Source of the DNA: Armatimonadota bacterium
GTDB lineage: Bacteria; Bacillota; Desulfotomaculia; Desulfotomaculales; Nap2-2B
Assembly: GCA_023511535.1 (NCBI GenBank)
Contig: JAIMBK010000019.1
Coordinates: 1 to 44,396 of the forward strand
Direction of reading: 5' to 3'
DNA: 44,396 bases
Shown: one piece after another, positions 15,567 to 23,385 of the stretch
How the letters are laid out: every line of letters starts with the position of its first letter
How positions within the stretch are numbered: position 1 is the stretch's first letter
The notes under the pieces: model-generated
The model's input: only the letters and a program-made list of their open reading frames with translations
Database searches by the model: none
What the model was told of the DNA's origin: nothing
Program-made: the position numbers and the translations under genes

Positions 15567-16072
15567 GACTGACGCTCCCGGTTTTGTTTTTCTTCCCCCG
15601 CCTTTTGCTGGAAGGGCCAGGAACTGGAAAGGGTTATTTTTTTCCTGGCGCACCACCACGTAATGATCCCCAGGGAGATTAACTCCGGCAAGGGAATTAA
15701 AATGCGCAAGACAGGCCGGGCCCAGATTTCTCTAATGGACAGCCCGGTGGCAAGCACCAAAGGGTAAAATAAAATCTCCAGCACGCCCAACGTTAAGATA
15801 CTTAAAAGGGAGGCCGTGGCGGCCATTTGCAGAGGGAGCCGGAAGAAAACGATGAAGAGAGCGCACATGACCACCAGGCCGGTGATTGTATGGATGCCGT
15901 AGGGAAGGGGCAGGTTGCGGACAAAAAAGGAAATTACCGTGTAAATTACTGCCGCGAAAACAATCCGCCGCCAGCGCAAGGGCGCGCCCATTAAGGTAAG
16001 GCCCAGGGCAAAGAGGAGCACACTTTCCGGGAAAGATTGACAGACCACCGCCGCCAGGGGCATTTTATCCAT
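15563..16072 (-). CDS. integral membrane protein, likely detached sensor of the agr kinase
   Basis: The ATG at 16072 has GAGGAAATAATC in front and gives 169 residues. About five hydrophobic helices are visible (including VIYTVISFFVRNLPLPYGI, LVVMCALFIVFFRLPLQMA and LLSILTLGVLEILFYPLVL), with a short basic C-terminal tail. The layout matches the N-terminal peptide-receptor half of AgrC/ComD-type kinases, without the catalytic half. It overlaps the 38-residue ORF upstream by 8 bases and the kinase downstream by 4, so all are translationally coupled. A role as a separately encoded peptide receptor is inference. Confidence 0.65.
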   Translation of the reverse strand: MDKMPLAAVVCQSFPESVLLFALGLTLMGAPLRWRRIVFAAVIYTVISFFVRNLPLPYGIHTITGLVVMCALFIVFFRLPLQMAATASLLSILTLGVLEILFYPLVLATGLSIREIWARPVLRILIPLPELISLGIITWWCARKKITLSSSWPFQQKAGEEKQNRERQS

Positions 16073-16181
16073 GATTATTTCCTCGCTCGTGATTGCCCAA
16101 AAGGTTCCAGACACGGCCCGACTTCCCTGTAATATAATTTACCAGCGTAAAAATTACCGTTCTTTCCATATTATTCTTCAT
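16065..16181 (-). CDS. 38-residue ORF leading the agr-like operon
   Basis: An ATG at 16181 preceded by AAGGAGAT (complement of 16191-16198) opens a frame encoding MKNNMERTVIFTLVNYITGK and then SGRVWNLLGNHERGNNHG. Its stop overlaps the start of the membrane-sensor gene by 8 bases, an arrangement typical of translational coupling. It has no signal peptide or cysteine, and I know no family. The strong ribosome site and tight junction argue that it is translated. It could be a regulatory leader or a small partner protein. Confidence 0.5.
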   Translation of the reverse strand: MKNNMERTVIFTLVNYITGKSGRVWNLLGNHERGNNHG

Positions 16182-16330
16182 TATTTGAGGATCTCCTTCT
16201 TTTTCCCAGAAATTTTTATATTTATTTTTTTCGTAATTTTTACCCTGACAATACTTAAACAGGAAATTGCCTTAAAAATTTTGAGGTGACAGGTTACGAC
16301 AATTATGTGGTAATCTGTTAATTTTTTAGG

Positions 16331-16852
16331 TCATGATTTTTCCGAATACTCGCGGGCACGCCGGAGGTATTTCCCGGCAGCCTGCCGAAAATGTCTGATT
16401 TCTTCCGGAGTGAGCGCGCGGATGATTTTTGCCGGCGAGCCCATGGCCAGGTGCCCCGCGGGGATTTCCTGCCCCTGGACGACCAGGGAGCCGGCGGCGA
16501 CCACGGCGTTTTCGCCGATGACGGCCTTGTTCAAGATGATTGCGCCCATCCCGATAAGCGCTCCCTGGCCGATGGTGCAGCCATGGAGAATGACGTTATG
16601 ACCTACGGTCACCCCCTCCCCGATGATCAGGGGGGCATCTTCCTCCTCGTGGAGTGTACAGCCGTCTTGAATATTTGTCCGGGGGCCGATTTTTACTTCG
16701 TTAACGTCTCCCCGGATCACCGTATTAAACCAGATGCTGGCCCGCTCGCCGATTTCCACGCGGCCGATGATGCGCGCGCCGGGAGCGATAAAAACGTTTT
16801 CGGCCACCCGCGGCCAGACATTTTGGTAAGGATAAAGACCCTCGCGCCGCAT
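16331..16852 (-). CDS. gamma-class carbonic anhydrase-like protein
   Basis: The ATG at 16852 follows AGAGGTGAGC and gives 173 residues of left-handed beta-helix hexapeptide repeats (IGRVEIGERASIWFNTVIRG, IGEGVTVGHNVILHGCTIG, IGMGAIILNKAVIGENAVVA). The three zinc-ligand histidines of the CamH/YrdA subgroup are present: one in QDGCTLHEEE, two in VGHNVILHGC. A C-terminal helix closes the trimer. Proteins of this group hydrate carbon dioxide or act as structural relatives without activity. It is upstream of the agr-like operon with a 150-base gap and no clear terminator, so read-through is possible. Confidence 0.88.
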   Translation of the reverse strand: MRREGLYPYQNVWPRVAENVFIAPGARIIGRVEIGERASIWFNTVIRGDVNEVKIGPRTNIQDGCTLHEEEDAPLIIGEGVTVGHNVILHGCTIGQGALIGMGAIILNKAVIGENAVVAAGSLVVQGQEIPAGHLAMGSPAKIIRALTPEEIRHFRQAAGKYLRRAREYSEKS

Positions 16853-16921
16853 TTGCTCACCTCTTATTTCCGGAGATAAGTGTTGTTTTCCCTCGAAAAG
16901 ATCAGGCCCAAAGTTTCCCCG

Positions 16922-17000
16922 GCACAAAGGCACAAAGTAAAATATTCCCGGTACATTTATCTCTGCGCCTCAGTGCCTCAGTGCCTCTGCGCCTTTATCC
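16922..17000. repeat. GGCACAGAGG-like degenerate repeat, copy A
   Basis: GGCACAAAGGCACAAAG and, 40 bases on, TGCGCCTCAGTGCCTCAGTG with TGCCTCTGCGCC are two oppositely oriented runs of one degenerate unit. Related runs are at 22597 and 36061. The 16853-17214 interval holds this and AT-rich sequence, and no gene I can support. Confidence 0.6.
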
Positions 17001-17214
17001 CTTAAACACATGTTTTATAGTGAGTTGTTCCATAAAAGATGAATATGTGTCTTGAAAATAAATTCGGATTTTTAGTTGCCGGATAAATCCTTTTGATTGA
17101 TATAAATTAACCTCCCGGTTTTTTTATTTTTATCCCAGGAGGTCTTTCAGGCGAAAAACAACTAACTTGCCAGCGACCGGGCAGCGTTCTTTAGGTTTGA
17201 TCAAGCTCCGTTCC

Positions 17215-17850
17215 CTAGTCTACCAGCGACTGCTGGTAGGTAAGCTCTTCAAAAGCCTTCACGTAGGCGTCGTTGACCCTGCTGCCGAAGCGGACCAGGA
17301 GCATATTGGCGGGATGCTCCAGGATTTCCGGATCGTCCGTGCGCCTTTTCTTGAAGCCGACGCTGCCGTATAACCTGCTTAACATGCGCTGGTAGTTCCA
17401 GGCATTCATTCTCGTTCCCCGCAGATCCCAGTGTTGCTGGAATTCGCAGGCGATCACAATGTATTCCTCCAGGTGTTCGTTTTGAAAGGCTTTTTTCAGC
17501 AGGGCGGAGGCAATTCCGAAGCGGCGCCAGCGCACGCTTACTTCGATGGCGCCCAGCTCTAAAATCCGCGGGTGCCTGCTCCAGCGCGTGTAGGGACTGG
17601 GGGCGTGAAAAGACAGATAACCGATGATCGCCTTGCCGTGCCTGGCTATATATACCATTCCTTCCGGGGAGTCGGCCACGATCATTAAAGCTTCCTTTTG
17701 CCGTCCCGGGTTGCGGAAGTTGCTCAAGTCCGGATCGATTAACAAAGAGGCGAGATAATCCCTTTCCACGGGCCCCTCAATAATCACCTGCCCCTGGGGA
17801 GTAACAAGCTCCATCTGGTTGTCGGCATTATTTAGAATCGTAATCACCAC
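17215..17850 (-). CDS. acuA: AcuA-like GNAT acetyltransferase
   Basis: This 211-residue protein matches Bacillus AcuA across its length: VIIEGPVERDYLASL, NFRNPGRQKEALM, YIARHGKAIIGYLSFH with the following P-P-RWS, LELGAIEVSVRWRRFGIASA (the GNAT acetyl-CoA loop), EYIVIACEFQQHWDLRGTRM and TDDPEILEHPANMLLVRFG. AcuA acetylates and inactivates acetyl-CoA synthetase in Bacillus subtilis. Its usual partners acuB and acuC are not here. The start is a GTG with a weak ribosome site. It lies 88 bases downstream of the NtrC-type regulator gene on the same strand. Confidence 0.85.
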   Translation of the reverse strand: MVITILNNADNQMELVTPQGQVIIEGPVERDYLASLLIDPDLSNFRNPGRQKEALMIVADSPEGMVYIARHGKAIIGYLSFHAPSPYTRWSRHPRILELGAIEVSVRWRRFGIASALLKKAFQNEHLEEYIVIACEFQQHWDLRGTRMNAWNYQRMLSRLYGSVGFKKRRTDDPEILEHPANMLLVRFGSRVNDAYVKAFEELTYQQSLVD

Positions 17851-17937
17851 CAGTCTTTTTTTGTAAAGTTTAACCTCTTTTCAAATGAAAATATTCTGAA
17901 GAGTGGAGGTTAAATCCTGCTTTTTTCGAAAAAATTT

Positions 17938-19290
17938 TTAAAGGTTAATGCCGTATTTTTGGCTCCGGTAAAGCAGGGCGGAGCGGGTGATGCCCAGCAA
18001 CTGGGCGGCCTTGGTCTGGTTTCCACCGGTTTTTTCAAGGGCCTTGAGAATCAACTCCTTTTCTACTTCCTCCAGGGAGATTCCCTGATCCGGGAAATTT
18101 ATTACAGGGCCGGCCGTCGTTTTTTGGGCGGCCAGCAGTTCCTTGGGTAAATGCTCGGGCAGGATTTCGTTGCCCTGGCAGATAATGGCCGCCCTTTCAA
18201 TGACATTCTGGAGCTCGCGGATGTTTCCCGGCCAGGGGTAGCGAACGAGCAGCTCCATGGCCGCGGGGGAGATCTTGTTCACCAGGTAGGTAGGGCGGAA
18301 CTTCTCAACAAAATGTTGGGCCAGCAAGGGGATATCCTCTTTTCTTTCCCTTAAGGGGGGCATGTGGATCTGGAAGACGTTTAACCGGTAGTAGAGGTCT
18401 TCCCGGAACTGCCCCTGTTTCATGGCTGATGCGATATCCCGGTTGGTGGCGGCAATGACCCGGACGTCCACGCACAGGGTTTCGGTCCCCCCGACGCGCT
18501 CAAAGGACTTTTCCTGGAGTACCCGCAGGAGCTTCACCTGCATGGACAGGGGTATCTCGGTAATTTCGTCCAGAAAAATTGTTCCCCGGTCGGCCAGTTC
18601 GAAGCGCCCCAGCTTTCTGGCCACCGCTCCCGTAAAGGCCCCTTTTTCGTGGCCGAAGAGTTCGCTTTCCAAAAGTTGTTCGGGCAGGGCGGCGCAGTTT
18701 ACCGGCACAAAAGGCCCGTCCTTGCGCAGGCTTTGCTGGTGGATGGTCAGGGCGGCCACTTCCTTGCCCGTTCCGCTTTCCCCGGTGATCAAAACGGTGG
18801 CGTTGCTTTTGGCTACTTTTTCAATGAGTCTTTTGATTTCCTGGACGGCTTTGCTTTCTCCAATCAGGTTGGTGTACCTTTTGGCCAGTTCGTCGCGCAG
18901 AAAAGTGACTTCGGTGACCAGCTGGCTGACCATCAGGTTTTGTTTAATCACAATTTTTAATTCTTCCAGATCGAAGGGCTTCGTGAGGTAATCGACGGCC
19001 CCGATCTTCATCGCTTCAATGGCCGTTTCAATCGTTCCGTGCGCGGTTAACATGATCACGGGAAGCCCGGGCAGGATTTCCCTGGCTTTCCGGAGTACTT
19101 CCAACCCGTCCATTTCCGGCATTTTTAAGTCTAAAATAACCAGCGAAGGGCTCTCTTCCTTGATTAATTCCAGGCCCTTTTTGCCGCTGGTGGCGGAGAG
19201 CGCCTGGTATCCCTCCTGGCGCATCGCTTTTTCCAGGGCCCAGCAAAGATGTTTTTCGTCGTCAATAATCAAGATCTTGGGTACCATCAT
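17938..19290 (-). CDS. NtrC-family sigma54-dependent response regulator
   Basis: This 450-residue protein has the full three-domain layout. The receiver (residues 1-120) has the IIDDE acid pocket, phosphoacceptor Asp54 in LDLKMP and lysine in YLTKPF. The AAA+ domain (about 140-380) has GESGTGKEV Walker A, the sigma54-contacting loop GAFTGA in HEKGAFTGAVA, DRGTIFLDEI and NRDIASAMKQGQFREDLYYR. The Fis-type helix-turn-helix (GGNQTKAAQLLGITRSALLY) is at the end. It overlaps its kinase gene by 29 bases. A sigma54 promoter with two upstream palindromes lies beyond the kinase gene, in front of a TSUP permease, its likely target. Confidence 0.93.
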   Translation of the reverse strand: MMVPKILIIDDEKHLCWALEKAMRQEGYQALSATSGKKGLELIKEESPSLVILDLKMPEMDGLEVLRKAREILPGLPVIMLTAHGTIETAIEAMKIGAVDYLTKPFDLEELKIVIKQNLMVSQLVTEVTFLRDELAKRYTNLIGESKAVQEIKRLIEKVAKSNATVLITGESGTGKEVAALTIHQQSLRKDGPFVPVNCAALPEQLLESELFGHEKGAFTGAVARKLGRFELADRGTIFLDEITEIPLSMQVKLLRVLQEKSFERVGGTETLCVDVRVIAATNRDIASAMKQGQFREDLYYRLNVFQIHMPPLRERKEDIPLLAQHFVEKFRPTYLVNKISPAAMELLVRYPWPGNIRELQNVIERAAIICQGNEILPEHLPKELLAAQKTTAGPVINFPDQGISLEEVEKELILKALEKTGGNQTKAAQLLGITRSALLYRSQKYGINL

Positions 19291-20821
19291 CCGACCCCCC
19301 GGTTGTTTGCAGGATGGGCAGCGTTATTTTAAAGGTGGTTCCCTCCGGACCGGTCCTGGTCACTTCAATGGTGCCTCCGTGGCTTTTGATGATCTGATGG
19401 CTGATCGAAAGACCGAGGCCGGTGCCGCTTTCTTTCGTGGTGTAAAAAGGATCGAAAATCCTGGGCAGATCTTCCGGCGCAATGCCGCCGCCGGTGTCGC
19501 TGAACGCGGCGCAAACACCGGCGTTTTCCCGGTAGGTTTGGATGGTCAACGTGCCCCCGCCGGGCATGGCCGTGACAGCGTTCAAGATTAAATTGACGAA
19601 AACCTGCTTGATTCTTTCTCCGTCCGCTTCGATCAGGGGCAGGTTTTGCTCCGTTTCCAGTTTCAGTTCGATGTTGTTTTGACGCAAGAGGGAAGAAGTA
19701 AAGGTAAGCACCTTTTCCAGTAAAGCGTTGACGGCCACCGGTTGCGTAAGGTGCTTGACCGGACGGCCGAAATCCAGCAATTCCTGGATGATTCTGTTCT
19801 GGCGATCGACCTGTTCTTTAATTATCCTAACATATTCGTCGATGTTTGCAACGCCTTGAAAGTCCGTTTCCATCAGCTGGACGGTGGTCCGGACCACGCT
19901 GAGCGGGTTGCGCAGCTCGTGGGCGACGCCCGTGACCAGCCGGCCCAGCGCGGCCAGGCGTTCGGTGCGGCGCAGCTCTTCTTCCAGCCTTTCTTTTTCG
20001 GCCAAAGAAACAGCCATTCTGTTTACGGCCCGGGCAATTTGCCCCGCCTCGCCGGGCAAATCCGGAAGGAGTTTGGTTAAGTCTTTTTCCAGTTCGCCGA
20101 GGCCCTCTTTAATCAGACCGACCCCTTTGGCCAGGTTGTGGATGATGATCAAGACCCCGGCGGCGCCGGTAAGGAGGACGAACAGAGTGATGTAGCGGAT
20201 GAGCAGGCGGAAATTCTGGCTGCGGGCGAAGATGGGGTGCAGGCGTTCGTCCGCCCAGGCCACGGCCACCAGCTTATCCTCTATTTTCACCGGCAGAAAA
20301 TATTCAATGGTTTGTTCATTCAGGCTGGTGGTTAATTTGGCCAGCGGGCGGCCGCTGGCGCTGGCGGCGATCAACCCGGAGTCGGCCTCCGTAAAGATGC
20401 GCTGTTCCCTCTGCCGGGCTTCTTCCGGAGACAGCTGCCGGTATTCCCGCAGGAAACCTTGCACGAAGATCTGCCGGCTTTCGGGCAGGTAAAGCCCGAA
20501 CCGGACGCCCGGATAATTCGGCACCAGGGGGCCGGCGGCTTCGGTAAAGGATTCCCGGAGGAGGCTGGTCCGAACCTCCGGGTCCAGACCGGCCAGGCTT
20601 TCGTCGGCGAGCTTTTGTTCTACCTTGCGGAGGAGCGCCGGAACCACCTGGTTCTGGACAAGGGAGCTCAGGCGGTCTTGTTTTTCCGCCAGGATGATTT
20701 CGTCGCTTTTGGTGGCGAAGAAAAGATCGTACAGGACAACCAGCACAGGAATCAACAGCAGGACGATAATGACCAGAATAATTTGTGAACGCAGGGTGGA
20801 ACTACCCCGAAAAATCCTCAT
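19262..20821 (-). CDS. membrane sensor histidine kinase (paralogue 1)
   Basis: The ATG at 20821 after CAGGAGAAGC gives 519 residues. One helix (about 13-35, IILVIIVLLLIPVLVVLYDL) and a second (about 205-225) enclose an outside sensor domain of about 170 residues with VRFGLYLPESRQIFVQGFL and VAVAWADERLHPIFARS. A HAMP-like linker, H-box GVAHELRNPLSVVRTT, N-box QVFVNLILNAVTAMP and G boxes DTGGGIAPEDLP and GTGLGLSISHQII follow. The sensor domain is clearly related to that of the kinase at 31556. It pairs with the NtrC-type regulator that it overlaps, and diverges from the TSUP gene at 21187. Confidence 0.92.
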   Translation of the reverse strand: MRIFRGSSTLRSQIILVIIVLLLIPVLVVLYDLFFATKSDEIILAEKQDRLSSLVQNQVVPALLRKVEQKLADESLAGLDPEVRTSLLRESFTEAAGPLVPNYPGVRFGLYLPESRQIFVQGFLREYRQLSPEEARQREQRIFTEADSGLIAASASGRPLAKLTTSLNEQTIEYFLPVKIEDKLVAVAWADERLHPIFARSQNFRLLIRYITLFVLLTGAAGVLIIIHNLAKGVGLIKEGLGELEKDLTKLLPDLPGEAGQIARAVNRMAVSLAEKERLEEELRRTERLAALGRLVTGVAHELRNPLSVVRTTVQLMETDFQGVANIDEYVRIIKEQVDRQNRIIQELLDFGRPVKHLTQPVAVNALLEKVLTFTSSLLRQNNIELKLETEQNLPLIEADGERIKQVFVNLILNAVTAMPGGGTLTIQTYRENAGVCAAFSDTGGGIAPEDLPRIFDPFYTTKESGTGLGLSISHQIIKSHGGTIEVTRTGPEGTTFKITLPILQTTGGSDDGTQDLDY

Positions 20822-20856
20822 TGGTTTTGCTTCTCCTGTTGAATTGTGAACAGTCG

Positions 20857-20874
20857 CTGTCTGATAACAGACAG
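20857..20874. promoter_or_regulatory. upstream activator palindrome 1
   Basis: CTGTCTGATAACAGACAG has seven-base arms around ATAA. It lies 36 bases upstream of the kinase start codon and about 160 bases upstream of the sigma54 transcription start, a normal position for an NtrC-type enhancer site. It could also serve autoregulation of the kinase-regulator operon. Confidence 0.65.
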
Positions 20875-20886
20875 TTGAAAAGATAA

Positions 20887-20902
20887 TGTAATAACGTTCA
20901 CA
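20887..20902. promoter_or_regulatory. weak CRP/FNR-type site
   Basis: TGTAATAACGTTCACA matches TGTGA-N6-TCACA with one mismatch. It lies between the two activator palindromes in the divergent kinase/TSUP control region. Confidence 0.35.
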
Positions 20903-20922
20903 AGCCATCTTAATTCGATAAC

Positions 20923-20938
20923 TGTTTGTTTTTAGACA
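20923..20938. promoter_or_regulatory. upstream activator palindrome 2
   Basis: TGTTTGTTTTTAGACA has the same layout as the palindrome at 20857 (TGT-TG, four bases, -AGACA) with two differences. The centres of the two are 65 bases apart, about six helical turns, so bound dimers would lie on one DNA face. Confidence 0.5.
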
Positions 20939-20998
20939 TTCGGGTTTTTCCCGTTCGGCGGGAATCCATGATTTTTTTGCGGAGAACCGGCCGATCTG

Positions 20999-21015
20999 CT
21001 GGCACGGTTTGTGCT
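20999..21015 (+). promoter_or_regulatory. sigma54 (RpoN) -24/-12 promoter
   Basis: CTGGCACGGTTTGTGCT matches the consensus YTGGCACG-N4-TTGCW at all fixed positions but one (G for the first T of TTGC). The essential GG and GC are present with correct spacing. It faces the TSUP gene that starts at 21187, leaving a leader of about 160 bases. Confidence 0.75.
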
Positions 21016-21186
21016 TTATTGATCAAGAAAATCACTTTTTTCATGTTTATTATAGCACAATCGAAGGGCTTGATAAAGGGTTAGTTTGAAATTCGTTCAA
21101 AATGAGCTGGTTTAACTGGCGAGGGGGGATGCCGGAAGAGGGGATGTTTTGATTACCTGGATTGCTTAACATGGGGAGGGGAGAAA

Positions 21187-22137
21187 ATGGTGGAGAAGAT
21201 AAGTTCTTTATGGATTATGGCCTCGACAATCAGCCCGTCCGCGGCGCCGGATTCCGTAGCGACAGCGGCCGCGGCCGGCGTTCAGGGAGGGCCGCCCTGG
21301 TGGGTGTGGCCCCTGACGCTCTTCGTATTTACCATTATCCTGGGCATCCTCGCGGTGCTGGCGGGGGTGGGGGGAGGAGTGCTGTACGTACCTCTGGTCA
21401 GCAGCTTTTTCCCGTTCCACCTGGATTTCGTGCGGGGGGCCGGTTTGCTGGTGGCCCTTTCCGGAGCCCTGGCGGCGGGTCCGGGCCTGCTGCGCAAGAA
21501 TCTGGCCAATCTGCGGCTGACCTTGCCCGTTGCCCTGATTGCTTCCACCTGCAGTATTCTCGGGGCTTTTGTCGGCCTGGCGGCGCCGACGTGGATCGTT
21601 CAGACGGCGATGGGCGTAACCATTGTTTTGATTGCCGTTTTATTTATTGTCTCAAAAAATACGGAATATCCCGAAGTGAAAAACCCGGACGGCCTGGCCA
21701 AAGCATTGAAGATGGAAGGGGCCTACCGGGAGGAATCCTCGGGGAAAGTGGTGAACTGGCAGGTGTCCCGGGCGCCCCAGGGGATGTTGCTTTTTGTGTT
21801 CATCGGGGTTCTGGCCGGCATGTTCGGTCTGGGTGCCGGGTGGGCGAACGTCCCGGTTTTGAACCTGCTGATGGGGGCGCCGTTGAAAGTGGCCGTCGGG
21901 ACCAGCAAATTTTTGCTCTCCGTAACGGATACCTCGGCGGCCTGGATTTATTTAAATCAGGGGTGCATCATCCCCTTGATCGCCGTTCCTTCCATCATCG
22001 GGATAATGTTAGGTTCTTTTTTGGGCGTAAAAATTTTAGCGGTAACCAGGGCATCGCTGGTCAGGTACATCGTAATCGGAATGTTATTCTTTTCCGGTAT
22101 TAGCTCCATTTTAAAAGGTTTAGGAATCTGGGGGTGA
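21187..22137 (+). CDS. TSUP (TauE/SafE) family permease 1
   Basis: The ATG at 21187 after GGGGAGGGGAGAAA gives 316 residues with about eight hydrophobic helices in two halves. Each half has the family's glycine-rich loop: VLAGVGGGVLYVPLV near residue 60 and LAGMFGLGAGWANVPVLNLL near 215, followed by VAVGTSKFLLSVTDTS. TSUP proteins move small anions of sulfur or carbon such as sulfite, sulfonates or sulfoacetate. The direction and substrate here are unknown. It forms an operon with the 139-residue membrane protein seven bases downstream and is probably driven by the sigma54 promoter upstream. Confidence 0.88.
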   Translation: MVEKISSLWIMASTISPSAAPDSVATAAAAGVQGGPPWWVWPLTLFVFTIILGILAVLAGVGGGVLYVPLVSSFFPFHLDFVRGAGLLVALSGALAAGPGLLRKNLANLRLTLPVALIASTCSILGAFVGLAAPTWIVQTAMGVTIVLIAVLFIVSKNTEYPEVKNPDGLAKALKMEGAYREESSGKVVNWQVSRAPQGMLLFVFIGVLAGMFGLGAGWANVPVLNLLMGAPLKVAVGTSKFLLSVTDTSAAWIYLNQGCIIPLIAVPSIIGIMLGSFLGVKILAVTRASLVRYIVIGMLFFSGISSILKGLGIWG

Positions 22138-22144
22138 ACTAATA

Positions 22145-22564
22145 ATGGAAAAAGAATCAAAACTGACCGTGGCCCCGGAGCAGATCAGATACGCCAATAT
22201 CCTCTTTTACGGGACGTGGGGGGGTATTCTGGTGCTCAGCATTCTGTTTCTTTTGTATGCCGCCGGGTTGATTACCCCCTTCGTTCCTTCCGCCCAGGTG
22301 CCTGCTTACTGGGGAATGAACGTCCACGACTACAATGCGCGTTTAAACCTGCCCGCCGGTTGGGGATGGGTGGGAATGCTCATGTACGGTGACTATCTAA
22401 ATTTTATCGGCATCGCTTTTTTGGGCTTGCTCACGATAATCGGCTATCTGGTTTTGATTCCTTATTATTTGAAGAGCAAGGATTTGACTTACGCCACCAT
22501 TGCCGGACTGGAAGTAATTATTTTACTTCTGGCGGCCAGCGGAGTTCTGCGGGTTGCTCATTAA
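22145..22564 (+). CDS. TSUP-associated membrane protein
   Basis: This 139-residue protein starts after GGGGGTGAACTAATA and has about four helices: ILFYGTWGGILVLSILFLLY, a middle stretch around MLMYGDYLNFIGIAFLGLL, IIGYLVLIPYYL and IAGLEVIILLLAASGVLRV. A conserved-looking outside loop carries YWGMNVHDYNARLNLPAGW. It resembles the DUF1634-type proteins that often accompany TSUP permeases, but I cannot confirm that family. The tight spacing after the permease gene suggests a subunit or accessory protein. Confidence 0.65.
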   Translation: MEKESKLTVAPEQIRYANILFYGTWGGILVLSILFLLYAAGLITPFVPSAQVPAYWGMNVHDYNARLNLPAGWGWVGMLMYGDYLNFIGIAFLGLLTIIGYLVLIPYYLKSKDLTYATIAGLEVIILLLAASGVLRVAH

Positions 22565-22596
22565 AGAACGAGCGGGCAAGGTAAGCAAGCACGTCA

Positions 22597-22655
22597 CGGA
22601 AAAGGCACAAGGGCATCCAGGCACAGGCGCACAAAGACAAAAAAGGCAGAAAAAC
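22597..22655. repeat. GGCACAGAGG-like degenerate repeat, copy B
   Basis: GGCACAAGGGCATCCAGGCA continues as CAGGCGCACAAAGACAAAAA, the same degenerate unit as at 16922 and 36061. It fills the gap between the TSUP operon and the next gene. Confidence 0.55.
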
Positions 22656-22730
22656 AAAACGTCTTGTTAAGTTTGGAGAGCTTGTTTGCCGGCTTCGTTT
22701 GATCAGACTCCTTACCGGGGAGGGAGGGGC

Positions 22731-23360
22731 GTGTCTAATCAGGAATTTGTAAAATATTTTACCAGACGAAAAGAGGCTTTTCTCCAGGAGTATAATGAAA
22801 ACAGTTATAAAAAGGTGCTGAACTGGTTCGAGCGCTGGCTGCAGGAAGAAGCGGTAAAGACGGGGGACACCCCCGCCGCCGGCGATCTGGGGGATTTTGA
22901 CGACTTTCTGGACGAGGTGCTGGAGCGCACCAGAGAAAGACTGGGCGAGTGGGGGGTCCGGATGGTTTCCCCCTCGTCTAATCAGTGGCTGGGTTTAAAA
23001 GGTTCGTGGCGGTGTATTAAGGTTTTAGAGCATAGAAATGTTTTTTACCGCATTGGAAAAACCAGGCCGCGGAAAGGAACCTATCAGGGGCACGAGCTGC
23101 TGGTATTGGATTTGGTCATGGACGGGCAGAAAAAACAGGTTTTCCTGCCGCTGTTGAGCAGGAAAAAAGAAGTGGAACGGGAATTGGGCGCAGCGCTGGA
23201 GCGGGAACTGCCGAAAGTAGAAGCTACCGGTAAATACAGGTTGAAAATGTTTCTTCCTTTCCAGCTGGTGGAACGGTGGGAAACGGATTTAGCCGCACAA
23301 AAACTGACCAGCTTCATTCTGGTAACGAAAAAAGCGCTAAACAAGCTGGGGGTTGTTTGA
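22731..23360 (+). CDS. hypothetical cytoplasmic protein
   Basis: A GTG at 22731 after GGGAGGGAGGG gives 209 residues. The sequence is soluble and mixed alpha/beta: an N-terminal helical part (EFVKYFTRRKEAFLQEYNEN, then VLNWFERWLQEE), an acidic stretch (GDLGDFDDFLDEVLE) and a C-terminal half with LDLVMDGQKKQVFLPLL and FQLVERWETDLAAQKLTSFI. No motif that I can name is present. It stands alone between convergently arranged TSUP genes. Confidence 0.6.
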   Translation: MSNQEFVKYFTRRKEAFLQEYNENSYKKVLNWFERWLQEEAVKTGDTPAAGDLGDFDDFLDEVLERTRERLGEWGVRMVSPSSNQWLGLKGSWRCIKVLEHRNVFYRIGKTRPRKGTYQGHELLVLDLVMDGQKKQVFLPLLSRKKEVERELGAALERELPKVEATGKYRLKMFLPFQLVERWETDLAAQKLTSFILVTKKALNKLGVV

Positions 23361-23385
23361 TAAAATCTATCCACATCTGATGGGA

